Assembly (NCBI GenBank): GCA_012861695.1
Contig: JAAOOA010000470.1
Location: 117,501-181,500 of the forward strand
DNA: 64,000 nt
Source of the DNA: Trematomus loennbergii
Lineage: Eukaryota > Chordata > Actinopteri > Perciformes > Nototheniidae
Direction of reading: 5' to 3'
Shown here piece after piece: positions 24,956 through 38,200 of the stretch (positions are counted from its first letter, which is position 1; each line of letters starts with the position of its first letter). The notes below the pieces were generated by a model. It was not told the DNA's origin, did no database searches, and saw only the letters and a list, made by a program, of their open reading frames with translations. The position numbers and the translations under genes are program-made.

Positions 24956-27900
24956 TCAGAACTCCTCCTCGGCGTTTGCACAGCGGCTCTGTTTGAGCAG
25001 GGTCAGGCGGGCCAGCACCTCAGACACCGACAGCTCTCCGTGGACTTTGCTGTCTCGTGTGCGCACGTTGACGCCGTTAGTCATCTTCTCCTTCTCCCCG
25101 ACCACTGCCAAGACACATGGAGACCCAACAGCTTCACATGGGCCAAGTCACACACACACAAAAAACAACAGACACACACAGCTACCCTAACACAATCCCT
25201 GCTTTAGTGCCGCTGAATACAAGAACGTAAGGTGGTGAGCTAGCGTCAAAATATAAAAAACATTTTTATTTTGACTCATAATTGTTCAAATGGTGAGATT
25301 ATAGACAGCCAGGCATAGTTAAATAGGACCTTAGAACATATTTTTATTACATTTTTAAGCAATTTTATAATTTTTTCTGTTATCTGTTTTCTTCTTTCTT
25401 TTTAAAAATGATTTCATTTTTGAGTATTGAATAGTGATTTGAATGCAAATTGATCTCCAGTTGTAGTTGCAGATAGATTTTTGAAGTCTGAAGTTATTCT
25501 GATGCAACAATTATGTAACTTTAATCAAATTTAAAGCAGATATAATATAAAAAAACATTGTTAGGTTTTTAAAAACCGTTGTCGGCAGGGTAAAATATGG
25601 ACTTTAAATGCCCAATAATTGGTATTTCACTTGTTTTAGTTGCCTTATCTTCACTGATGCTGTTACTAAATGCTAAATTGTTGTACGGTGTAATCCCTTA
25701 CATTTACAGCCACTAAATCATACGTATATAGAGCAGCACATACAGCAGAATACTTCCTCCCTCTACATTACGGTGTCTCCAGCAGTTACAAATGACTACA
25801 GAGCCAGCATTACAAAAGGGAGAAAGACACCCTACATACCCAAAAGAAATACAATACATAGCATAATGGGGGCTGCTAAAGGAAAGCCTCACACAGCAGG
25901 GCAACCATTTTGGATGAATAAAATGTTTGGACCAAAGGATTTCATTAACCAATTCCAGCGAGGAATTCTTTTTTTGCCTACCTTCTTTTATTATTTCTGT
26001 AAACATATTCTTTCATCTTTCCATGTTATAAAATCCTCCCCCCTTTGCTTCTCCACAGTTATGTAAAGACTCACAAAAAACTGACCTGTACTTTTGCCAA
26101 TAAACACACCCACACCACAAGATTTAAAATGTGTTGTAGTCAGTGGCGACTGGTCATTAGGGGCAGGTTGGGCTAGTGTCAGCAGAAAGTAATTCAAATA
26201 AGAATTCCAAAAAAATGCAAATAAATGCAAAAGAAATACATCTTAAAATATATTTTAAGATCATGTTTAATCATCTGATTCGTCTGTACATTGCTGTTTT
26301 AGTCTGTGTTCTTCTAATTAGTGTCTACAGTGTGCCTATTGAGCCGTTTTGAGCGACGTGGGTCAAGCCCCGATCATGCCCCTCTCTCTCACTGTCTAAG
26401 TGAATGGGTGCTGTAAAAACTACACTGCGCATGCTCAGAGTCTTTTTCTATTCAATGTGTGCGGCAAAAATAATCACCATAGGGGCACTGTGCTGGCATA
26501 CCTACCAAACGTCATCTCATAATTCAGAGAGCTGATTGGCTGTAAGTACGTGTGCCGCGAAAAGTGTAGTTTTCACCCTATAGTGAAGAGGAGACGAGAG
26601 AGAGCAGCGTATAGCGATTACAATCAGTAAAACGGAAAGAAAATGAATGAAGTTGACCATCTCAGCTTTGGTTCATTTTATGTCATATCTTTTGTTGATC
26701 TTCTGTGTTTTGCCTACAGGCTATTGCTCTGCTGGATCGACTGATATTGTGACCTCGTGATGAGTGTCTGTGTTTTCCTTATACCCGGACCCCCCCCCCC
26801 CCCGCCCCCTCTCTCTATCGGAACCATGGATAGCCTACAGCTATTTGTTTACGTGTATAAAAACACCAGAAGCTTATATACACACATCTAAGTTGTTCGT
26901 GCCCCACCACTTTTGTACATATAAAAACGCCACTGGTTGTAGTGTTTGTTTTGACCTGTCATGTTCTTCCTATCATGTATAATAACGTGATATAAAACTG
27001 TCTTTAAAACAGACCAAATTATTGTGGGAGTCACGAATAACTGTGTTTTTAAAGATAGCAGCAAACGCAGGATAAACATCTTCTCGTCTCAGAGGTCACT
27101 CAGAGCTCCTACACATTTATTTTCTCACCTAGAATGAAGTTATACTGGGCCAGCTGAGCGTTGCGGATCTTCTTGTTCAGCAGACAGCTGGAGTCGAGGT
27201 CAGCATCCGCCATGAAGCCAGCTTCTGTAAACTGCTTACACACCTGAGAACAACATTTATGGTTCAGCATTACACAAATCTGAGGCACTCCTGTGACTGT
27301 AGTTACATGTTGTTAAGATGGAGAAGAATAGGACATACTTCCTTGGCGTAATCCTCAAAGGACGTGTTGACGGGCACGACCATTACCTGACGGGGAGAGA
27401 GCCACAGAGGCCTGTAATAATAATAATAAGTGTATTTAGTAAAGCACCTTTCACAGAAATAGAATTCACAAAGTGCTTCACAAGTAAGAACAAAAGTTAC
27501 AATTAAGACCACAGAAACATGAATACAATAACCACATGAGGCAGAAATGTAAGGTCAACATAAAAACAAAACACAGACCACGTGGAGTCCTGAAAGGAAC
27601 AAATGTAATAACAGAACACTTCACACACATCTCGAGAAGAAACAAAAGCCAATGTGAAAAGATAGGTCTTCAGGAGTTTTTTTAAAAGCTTCTACAGAGA
27701 CTGCAGAGTCTGTGTAGGACGGAGACAGACTGTAGTAAAGCAATATTTACAGCAATATACAGGATGAATATATTTACCTATGTTTGGCAGAGAAAAAGGG
27801 ACTTCTTTGTGAAATATTTATGATACTGGGATGTTTAAAATGTGCCAGAAAGGAGAGAAATCATTCTGGTCAAATGTACGCCTCAAAAATCTCAAACTAT

Positions 27901-29240
27901 GGCAGGATGATGCAAATGTTTTCATTAGGTATAGTTATTTCAAGAGACCCTTTTATGCTTTGGGGTTTTCCCTTTCCTGTAACTGTTAAGACAAAAATCA
28001 ATATAAAAGCAAAACAATTCAAAATAAATGTATGTATGTATTTTAATTTTAAAATCTTAACACCATTTATGATTTTTAACACCAATAAGCATCAGTTAAA
28101 CTGGATGTGAGTAGAGTCTGTGTAAAAGACTGTGGTCTGCTGCGGCCTGCTGGGGGGGGGCAGCATCAGAGCCGGTGACACCAGCAGCAGAATCAATAAA
28201 CTGATCAGGAAAGCTGGGTCTGTCATCGGCATCAAGCTGGACCCCTTTGAAGCTGTGGTGGAGAGGAGGACACTGAACAGGCTGTTGTCCATCATGGATA
28301 ACCCCACCCCATATAATCTGTTCAATATTTAATATTCCATCTGTCATATATGTATGTATATAACACCTTGTTAAATTCAACATGTATATTTTCTACTTTC
28401 TTGTTTATTTCTTGTCTTGAATTTTTATTGTACAATGCCATGTCTTTTTATGCAGCTGCAACTCAAACGTTTCCCAAAATTGGGATCAATAAAGTACTAT
28501 CTATCTTATCTTATCTTATCATATCTTATCTTAAATGAAGACAAAGAAAGGAAATAAATGATGGGATGTGTCCTCTGTGAGCCTCAAGCCTGTCAAGATC
28601 AGACAGACTTTACAAAGAAAGGCCTAAAACCCAAAGAACCTGAGAGTAACATCTAGAACACGGTGCCCACGGGCACTTAGTCGCCCCTGCGGGCACTTAG
28701 TCACCCGCAGGGGCGACTATCTAAAAATAGCTCGCCAAGCAAATCCAAAATGTAAAAAATACACAAAACAAAAAAGGAAATGTAATTAAAAGAATCTACC
28801 CTACAGTATGCATAAACGAAACCTCAATCAGAGCGAACTCTCTCTACTTACTACAACTCTATATCTATCTAACACCCCTCCTCCCCCCACCCCCACAATG
28901 AATATCGACCAATCACGTTCTTGCTTGATTTGGGGACCAGCGTTGCAGTCGGGAAGAAAAGCAATGTGGAGCGGCAGCTCCCCACTTCATAAGGAGTGTG
29001 ACCTACACAACACATCAGCCCCATTGAACAGCCTCGTCGTGCCAGCCTATACAGCACATGAGGGGCAGAGTTTTACTCTGTGTGTGTTGCAACTTGCATA
29101 TATATTTATTGCACTTGATGCACACACACGCATGGCGTAATTTCCACTGGGGACATGTCCCCCCCCACTTTTCGAAATCCCGTTTGTGTCCCCCCACTTT
29201 ACAAATATGTTTATTATTTTTTTTAGCGAGCGAGAGCGAG

Positions 29241-29277
<37 letters not shown>

Positions 29278-32200
29278 ACTGTGACGGCCCCAGAGCCTGT
29301 GTACAGGTGTGTTGCAGGTCCTGCGATGGGGGTGGAGCTGAAGAGGCCAATCAGCCGGATCGGGGACACCTGGCCGGAGCCGAGGTGTCCCCGATCAGGA
29401 CCTTTATCTATTAATATAGCCTAGTTGTAAAAATAAAGTAAGAAATCATTCCAATGTGTACTATAACTATATGACAGTAAAAAAAACAAAAAACTGTTTG
29501 AAAGGGGAGTGATTAGTAAAATATGCATAAATAAAAAGAAAGAATGCTAACTAGGTATTATAAGATAAGAATAAACCAGTTTAAATGATTTGTTATTGGT
29601 TGTGATCATATTCTAAAGATGTTTGGATTATTGAAAAGTATACAGCTCCCTTTCATTTGAGTGTTGTATCCATCAATTCATGTTGTGCTCAAAGTGCACC
29701 AGATGCTTTTAACTTGCATGCCCCGGACCCCCTAGAGGATGTGAGGTCCCCCTGGAGGAGGTGAGGACCCCCCCTAGAGGAGGTGAGGTCCACCCCCAAA
29801 TAAAGCAGGTTAAAATAATTAAATTGAATGCATTTTCTTTTAGTAAACACTGAAAAGGGTCCCACAGACCCAAAGAGCACACAAAGGTTAAAGGTCAGCA
29901 TATAATAATGTTAACATGTGCTAAATATATACACAAAGAGAGGGGTAAAAGTAGCTCACGACTTGTTTTATTTTTTGAAAGTAGCTCTCATCCTAAAAAA
30001 GGTTGGAGACCCCTGTTATAGAATAATGATATCTAAATCTCACTAAACGTATTAAATGAAGTTATTAAATGTATATAACAGTGGAAAGCCCCTCACCATT
30101 TCCCTGCGTAGTTCTCCGTGAGGATGGCGATCATCCGCTCACCGAGCCTAAGATGGCCCGATGGATGATGACCGGTCGGGCTTTATCGTCTCCGTCCGTC
30201 CTGAAAGACATTTAGTCAGAGAGATGTCACAAAAAATCACTTTATTTCCACAATCTCTCGAGATATCTCGCAAGAAACAAGTATTGAACACAGGCTGTTT
30301 AGACCTACATGAGTTTAGATTGAATTTACTCGAAATGTGTAATTGTTTTCTCCAAAGTAAAGCAAAAGGTACATATGCGATATACAGTACACAATTTAAA
30401 ACATGCAAATAGTACTTTAAACTGTACTTACTACCTGCTGTATATTTGATTGTATGTGCGTAATTTTACATGCTGGGTTAACAAGTGGGTTTTCTTGAGG
30501 TGCTAATAAAAAAATATTGAGTTATTTGGTTCATCTTTAAAAAATTATGTTATGGCAATATTATTCCGATTTGTATGTGTACGTGTAAAACATTAGTTTT
30601 TTCTTTCTTTTCATTTTTGGTAATGCTTGTTGTTTTGGCCCATGTGGGTGTCTTCTTATCATTACTATCTTAAAGGGGACCTATCATGCAAAATGCACTT
30701 TTTGATGTCTTTTATACATAAATATGTGTCCCCGGTGTGTCGGGGAACTCACAGCGTCAGAAAATAAAACCCTCTCTCTTTTCCTCCATACCCAAATCTC
30801 TAAAAACGGGGCTACAACGGAGCTGATCCAGATTTGCGTCCGATATAACGTAATATCTGAAATGTGGACCCACGGCCTATCAGAAAGTTGCTATCAGAAA
30901 CAATGCCCGACTGTTTTGGACGTAATATGGTCGGTGTTTACATTAGCATCGCTAACACTCAGAGCTAACCTGTACTGGAGAGCATGTGTGTGAAGAAGCA
31001 GGAAATAAAAAGGAACTCACCTTGTGGTATAACCGGCAAGAGAGAAAGCCTTTGAGCTCCATACTGTTTCAGAGATAATCCTTGATAATCCATGATATGG
31101 CGTTTCATCACGCAGTATTTAGTTTAGACAGTAGCTGCCGGGTCCCGCATGAGCTCAGCCCCTCCTTTTTTATCAATTTTTTTTAGACCTATGCCATTGC
31201 CTAAAAATTGCATGATAGGTGCACTTTAAGACTTGAAAATAGCTCTAATTGTTTTTATTTGTTTTGGAGCTTGTTTATAGTAACGTTTATAGTTAAATTG
31301 CCTTGATATTCTTTAACCAGGGGCAATGTGATTGGATAACTCAATCAACAGCTGTTTTCTCTGTAAGCTCTCTGCCCAACCAATTAAACTAACGTGTGTA
31401 CTTGTCTGCATAAAGTGGCTGGTTTAATGTTGAATCATTTGAATAGAAAACTAATTGCCTGCTCAATGAGTTCTTATATATTTCTAAAGGACTCTTTAGC
31501 TCTTAAACACATGACTCATGAGCCTTGTTATTCATGAAGGGACTAACATGTAACGCTGAGTGCAGTAAAGCACACGGACGCAGCATGTTTTCATCAGCTG
31601 ACTCACCCCACAAAGGTCAGGTTGAGGCGGATTGGCAGCTGGAAGTCCAGTTGAATGGTCGCACACTGATGGTAACGTCCAATCGCATCTTTGATCTTAA
31701 TGTCAATCTGCAGCAGCAAGGAATGCACAATCACACTTTACAGACCCTCGAGATCCAATTCATTTTGCATTTAACAGGAATTGTTATGTTTTCCTGACCT
31801 TAGGTCCATAAAAAGCTCCGTCTCCAGGGTTCAGTTTCCATGGCTCCCCAAAGTCATTCAGGCTGTTCTCCAGTTGCTGTCAAAACACATGAGGCACGCA
31901 TTTAATATATACTTACAACACAAGAGAATAAAAGGAAAATTCTGTGAAGCAAGCCAAGTCAAACTGCAGGTCAGTTTGCACGACCCACTGCCCTTTCACT
32001 TTTTAAGTGAAGCCCTTAAGTCATTTCCAACTGTGCAAAATAAACAATTAAAATCAAGTGAAACAAATAGCTTGCTTTTATTGACAACACGCCTCCTACA
32101 CTCACAGATCTGATACCACTACTGGAGCCTTTAACCTGCTAGTGTGCACCCACTCAGTTGGAATAACAACTAGATATTCTTTGAGTTTATATTCTATTAT

Positions 32201-35200
32201 AAAAAAAGTCCTAACAATAATGGTAGAAAACGTGACAAAAGGTCAGACTTAATACCGATCCAAAATGCACATAATTACTCATGCAAGATGCCCACAACAG
32301 GAGGGGGAGCAGAAGGAAAATATGAGCAAGATGCTGGACGACTGGCACGAAATGACCCACAAGAAACATATAATGAGAAAGATTGCTAAGACTTTAGGAG
32401 AGACCCCAAGACCAAGCCATTTCTTCATTTATTTAAAGTGCCTCCCAAGTTTTGCTGTATTATAGGGAGCATTATCTTGCAAATCAGTAATGTCTGTCAG
32501 ACCTGAGAGTGACTAAAAAACAATTCAACCATTTCTTAAAATTAAATGGAGCTTACATTTGTTGAACAAAAAAGGCAAGAACTTATCTCTTCTTAGTTTT
32601 GCCAAATGAATAAATAATTCCTCTATGAGTCACTGTACGATCAGAAAAGCAAGCAACCAACTGTTTGATCAACCGTGCTATATCATTTAATTATTTGCTT
32701 AAAACTAAAAGGTGCAGCAATGTCCCGGCATTTTATAACATGTGCCACCGAAACAGAATCAGGTTTACATATACAAGGAATTTGCGTTGTTGTATAATGG
32801 TGTATACATTATCACAGTAGGAGGAATTTAGTTGTGAAAAAGGAGCAAATATAGAGAGGCGAAGTCCCGCCCATCTACTTCCGACCCATGGGACCTTATT
32901 TCGGAAAAATTATGTATTGAAGTCAATGGGGAGAGAAAGATTATCTTTCGATCCTGTTTGAATTGTGCCACGAATTACACATATGATGCTTGTCAATCTT
33001 AAAATAATTTCCATGTCAAAAAAGTCACAGTTTGTCATAAAACTGTTGAAATATAAGACTATGAAAAATACACAACTAGAAAGACTACAAATCCCAGAAT
33101 CCCGGTCCCGCATGCTGCCTCTTACGAACCGACTAACTCCCCTTGTGTGTATGCAGCTCTCAACATGCCAGACTTGGAGTGATTTTCACCTCTTTTAATA
33201 CTTCCGCCTCATTCTGAAAGAAGAAGTGAAATGTGCCAACGTGACGGCCGTCTTGGTGTGTGGTGCGAGACCAGGGATGTAGTTCATTGAGCGGTTTCAC
33301 ACAACAAAAAGTGTTACTTCACAGTTTTACGACACATTTTTACTTTTTTGACTTGCAAATTATCTTTTAAATTGACAAACATCATATGTGTAATTCGTGG
33401 CACAATTCAAACGTGATCGAAAGATAATCTTTCTCTCCCATTGACTTCAATACATAATTTTTCCGAAATAAGGTCCCATGGAGCTCCCCCGGAAAGGGAG
33501 GGACTTCGCTCTCATAGAGATAATTTGGAAAATATATAAAAATTACAAATATAAAGAAATGTTTCCAAGCAATACAAACATACAACATATGAAAAAGGAG
33601 GTACATAAAGACATGACTAATGAGAATTTAAAGTGTAAAAGCTGTGCAGTTTTTAAAAGAGGTAAAACTATTGAATAAGAGTGTCTCTCATCTACTATTA
33701 AATTAATTTTCCCACCATAATTCACACTTTCCGATGCAGTTTACCTTCTCCGCCTGGTTCCACACGGCGATGTCTCCCAGATATTTCTCTGGGCGCGTGG
33801 ACAGGTGCAGCTGGAAGGAGAATCCGAACACGTTGTAGACGCAGCGGAGGAAATCCAGACAGCCCTTCATCTCCGACTCGATCTGTCGGGAGAAGAAGGA
33901 TTCAGAAATATATACAATTGACTCATTAATAGCTGGTCGTTTCTAAAATGTTTTTTTAATGTTAAAATTTAAAATATGTTTATTCAATGGCCAAATTACA
34001 GTTATCTGGTGGCACCTTGCATGTTAGCCTCTGAATGAATGTGTGTGAATGAGTGAACACTGACTTCTGTATGTAAAAACACTTGAAAAGCTATTTAAAT
34101 GTGATTTTTTTTGTATTTCAAAGACCTCCCGCTTGTATCAAACCCTTGTAAACGCTGATAGAGTGATCACCTGCTCCATGGTGCAGAAGATGTGAGCGTC
34201 GTCCTGCTGGAAGCGCCTCACTCGGGTTAAACCGGTCAGTGTTCCCGACAGCTCGTTCCTGTGGAGGACCCCGAAATCTGCAAACCTCAGAGGAAGTTCC
34301 CTCCAGGAGCGGGGCCTGTGGCTGAACATCAGACTGCAGGAAGAAGAAGATGATGAAGAAGATGGAACTGTATTGATCCACCGAGGGGGGAAGGACGAGC
34401 AGGGAGTCAAAACAACAGAGACGCGCTGTAACCCTCATGTCGTTTATCGGGTCGAATCTGGCCAATTTCCTACTTTCATCAATCATAAATATTGTGTTTT
34501 ACATTTGATTACTACAAGGCCTTATGATATCCTCCACAGTATGCATTTGAAGATATAACACACCACTTACATTGAATTGTGAGTGGTTTAGTCCACTTTG
34601 TAACACCTGTTGTGTTCCCAGTTATATGAAATGAATGGGAAACCCTAGATAATGTTAATCCATCAGATACACACACCCACAAATCAACACAATGTTAATT
34701 TTGGAATACTTTTACAGTGTCTATTCACTGCAGTTATTCATGTGAACCAGTATCTGAGACATTGTTTACAGCTTCAAAGGTTGCAAAATAAAATGTGGTG
34801 ATGATTCATGGTTTTTGTGTTAATGTAAGAGCAGTTAAAGGTCCCCTATTACACTGTTTTTCATCAATATATTATAGGTCTCAGATATATACAAAACATG
34901 TCTCTGAAGTGTTTGGCTCCAAACACCAAACAGATCATTGCAGCATCCCATAATCCCCTGTTTCAAAAGTGCTGATTCTCTGTCTGTTACTTTAGATGAA
35001 AATAAGGAGCCCCTCCCACGCCCCTCTGAGATATTTGGTTACAAAGAACACAATGGTGCTCTAGGAGGAGATTCAGTGATAAGAGGGGGGGGGGGGTTAC
35101 CTTGGTTGCTGATTGGCTAATGGTTACACAAGCCAACAATCGTTATGACATCATAAAGTGGCCAAAATCTGATCAGCTCATTTTCAGGCAGGTTTTTATA

Positions 35201-38200
35201 TAAATGGATCAGGATAAAGAGAGAGAGAATCTTTTTTCCTGAAACTTTCAGAGTCTCTTTACACAGAGGGGACACATGTTGATGTAGAAGAGACATGAAG
35301 AAGTGGATTTTGCATAATAGGTGACCTTTAAAACAGACCATGGAGCAACAAGAGGCGGAAAAACGAACACCAAACGAGGGTTATAAAATATATGTACTGT
35401 TTGATTTTTGGAGAGAGGTTTTATTTACCAGTGCCCGGGGCAGTTCATGGGTTTCAGTGCGAAGATCTCGTCCTCCACGGGGAAGGAGAACATGTTGTCG
35501 CTGTAGTGCTGCCAGTGGCCAGACGTCTCCCACAGTTTACTGTTGAAGATGTTGGGGGAGGCTACTTCCTGGAAGCCTCTTCTCCAGTACTCTTCCTAGG
35601 AAAACAACAAAACCACATAAACAAGTGACACGCAGCCAGCTGGACTCACACTCAGGTACTTTTCCTGAGAACTTGAATCATTATTTCTGGCAGGAATCTT
35701 CAGCTACTTCAACGGAAATCAGATCCGGTGGGTTTTATTTGTTCTTCTTAAGCAAAACAGTTTCATGGCACGTTGAGCTCCTTGGCAGCCAAAAACAGAA
35801 GACTGATTACTGGAAATATTTTAGCCGTGAACATGTGGAAGTGAATAGGAAACAGGAAGGAGCTTTTAAAAAATGAGGCACCTGGATAAATACAATTTCG
35901 CTATATTTAGAAACTTGAATATCTCTCCAATTACATTCATGAGAAGCCAACCCATCAGTAAAACCCCTCAGTGTTAAAAGTTTCAGCTTTTTTTACACAG
36001 CGTTAACAGACTGAAGTGACGTGATAATGATCTTGCACCGTTTCTGTGCAATGTGCTCTCCTTGGCTCAGTCCGGTGTGTGTTGGTGTGTGTTAGTGTGT
36101 GTTGGTGTGTGCTGTGAAAGCTTCAAGATGTCGACACATCTCTGCAGATACTTCACACACACACACACACACACACACTACTTTCTGTACCGTCACACTG
36201 AAGTTTAAGCAACTTTTGACCACTAAAAACTCGGGAACTCATGACGAAAGCTTAGATTTTCTCGTGAAAAAGTAGAGTGTGTTGCAAGAATTCAAGGTTA
36301 CACTGGGTGAGATGAAATGATAATATCAATGATATACAGATAATCATTATTACCACATGTGGAAATGTACAGTCCTTTCTAAAAAATGGACAAATTATGT
36401 TTCGATGAGTCCAATAAGACACATGATTCATTACTTTAGCTGCTCTGCTGCTGAAATCTCACAACAATCTAAATATATAATCTTGACATTTTTGGTTCTG
36501 ACACTCAAGATGTTATTATGTTCAGCTTGTCACGTTATCTGTTCTTGGCTGAAAGACTGAAAGTTGAGTCAATAATTCAGACGTTCTTCTCTCTGGTGAT
36601 TACACGTTTTCTAAAAGTACTGTGTTTGTGTTCTGCATGTCAATGAGCTGCCACTCAAGTTTACAACTACTCTGGAAACACTGAGCCTCAGGAATATAAA
36701 AGTGTTTTTGTTTTTCCGCATCTCTACAGTACTTCTTAAGATAATTACAATTTGCTCATTTTCTAAATAGCTGTTCAGGGATCATGACTCATTCAGGAAT
36801 ATGTTTTTTAACCACGCCTAAAAAACAAGAAGCTTGAGGTCACGGATACATTTAAAAACAATGTCATATGAGCGATTACTTCTCTAGGAAGGTAAACATA
36901 TAATTATACAACATCTCCTGAGCTCTTCTCATTCTGGCTTCAGTAATGATATGATCATTCTAGGCTAATTATTATAAGAAGAAAAAGAAATACAAATGCA
37001 CGGTATATATTAAAATAAAAACAATCGTGTTAAACGGTTTACATATATGAACAAATTATTAATATTATAATGATATATATAAATAAATGCAAGTTATATG
37101 CAGGGTTGGGTTGTAACGGAATACATCTAACGGCGTTACGTAACCAGAATACAAAAATCAAGTAACTGTATTCAGCTCGCCTTACATTTGAAAAACGAAT
37201 AATCAGATTATAGTTACTTTCGTAAACCTGAAGTGAATACATTTTGGAATACTTATTGGAATTATTGGTGGAAAAGTTTCCTCACAAAATGTAATATTCA
37301 TTACCGGCAGATCTGTGTGCACGCTGCACGGCGCTGCAGCATGTCTGTGAGCGAGAGATGCAGCGTGTCTGTGAGGCCCCGCCCCCGCACGCAGATGAGA
37401 GAGAGAGAGATCTTTTTTTAAATATATTGAAAGTTAGAAACGGAGATGGTTCGATAAAATGTGCAAGATAACGTTTATGTAGCATTTATTTATTGTCGAA
37501 ATTATGACATTTAATAACGGGATCAAATCAAAGTGAATGGCCTGCTGCTGCTGCTGAATGCATGGGGCAAGTGACTGGAAAAAGTTTTAAAAGTTATTAC
37601 ATCGTTTCAGATAATAATAATAAATAATAATGATAATTTATTCTATTTAGAGGCGCCTTTCAAAGCACCCAAGGACACCTTACAATTCATAAAATATTCT
37701 AAGGAAAGGTTTAAGACAGGACAAAGAATGCAGTCCGGGGGTTGTTTTTTATGTGGGTGCAAATGAGAGGGAGCTGTCCAGAACAAGATGTCATGTTTGA
37801 GTTCTTGATAAGCCATTAAAACAGTCAAATAAGTGTCTCCTGTTCACCAAAACATACCCATCTGTTATGGAAAAAGAAAGTATTCCAAAAGTATTCTAAA
37901 AGTAATCTGAATACGTTACTTTTTTAAGACACGTAACTGTAACTGTATTCGGATTACTTTCAGAGCCATGTATTCAGTATTCAGTAACTAATTACATTCA
38001 CAAAGTAACCCTCCCAACCCTGGTTATATGTGCCTATGGTGCAGGTTGCTATAGTTTTGTAATATATTAGATTGAATTGATAAAAAATGGATGAATGTCT
38101 TTAAAAGAAAGTCAAAACACATTTGTACAATTTAGCCTTTTAGGAAGCAAACTCCTGCTCTCTGCTGCACTTTCTTAATCAATCAATCAATCAATCAATC

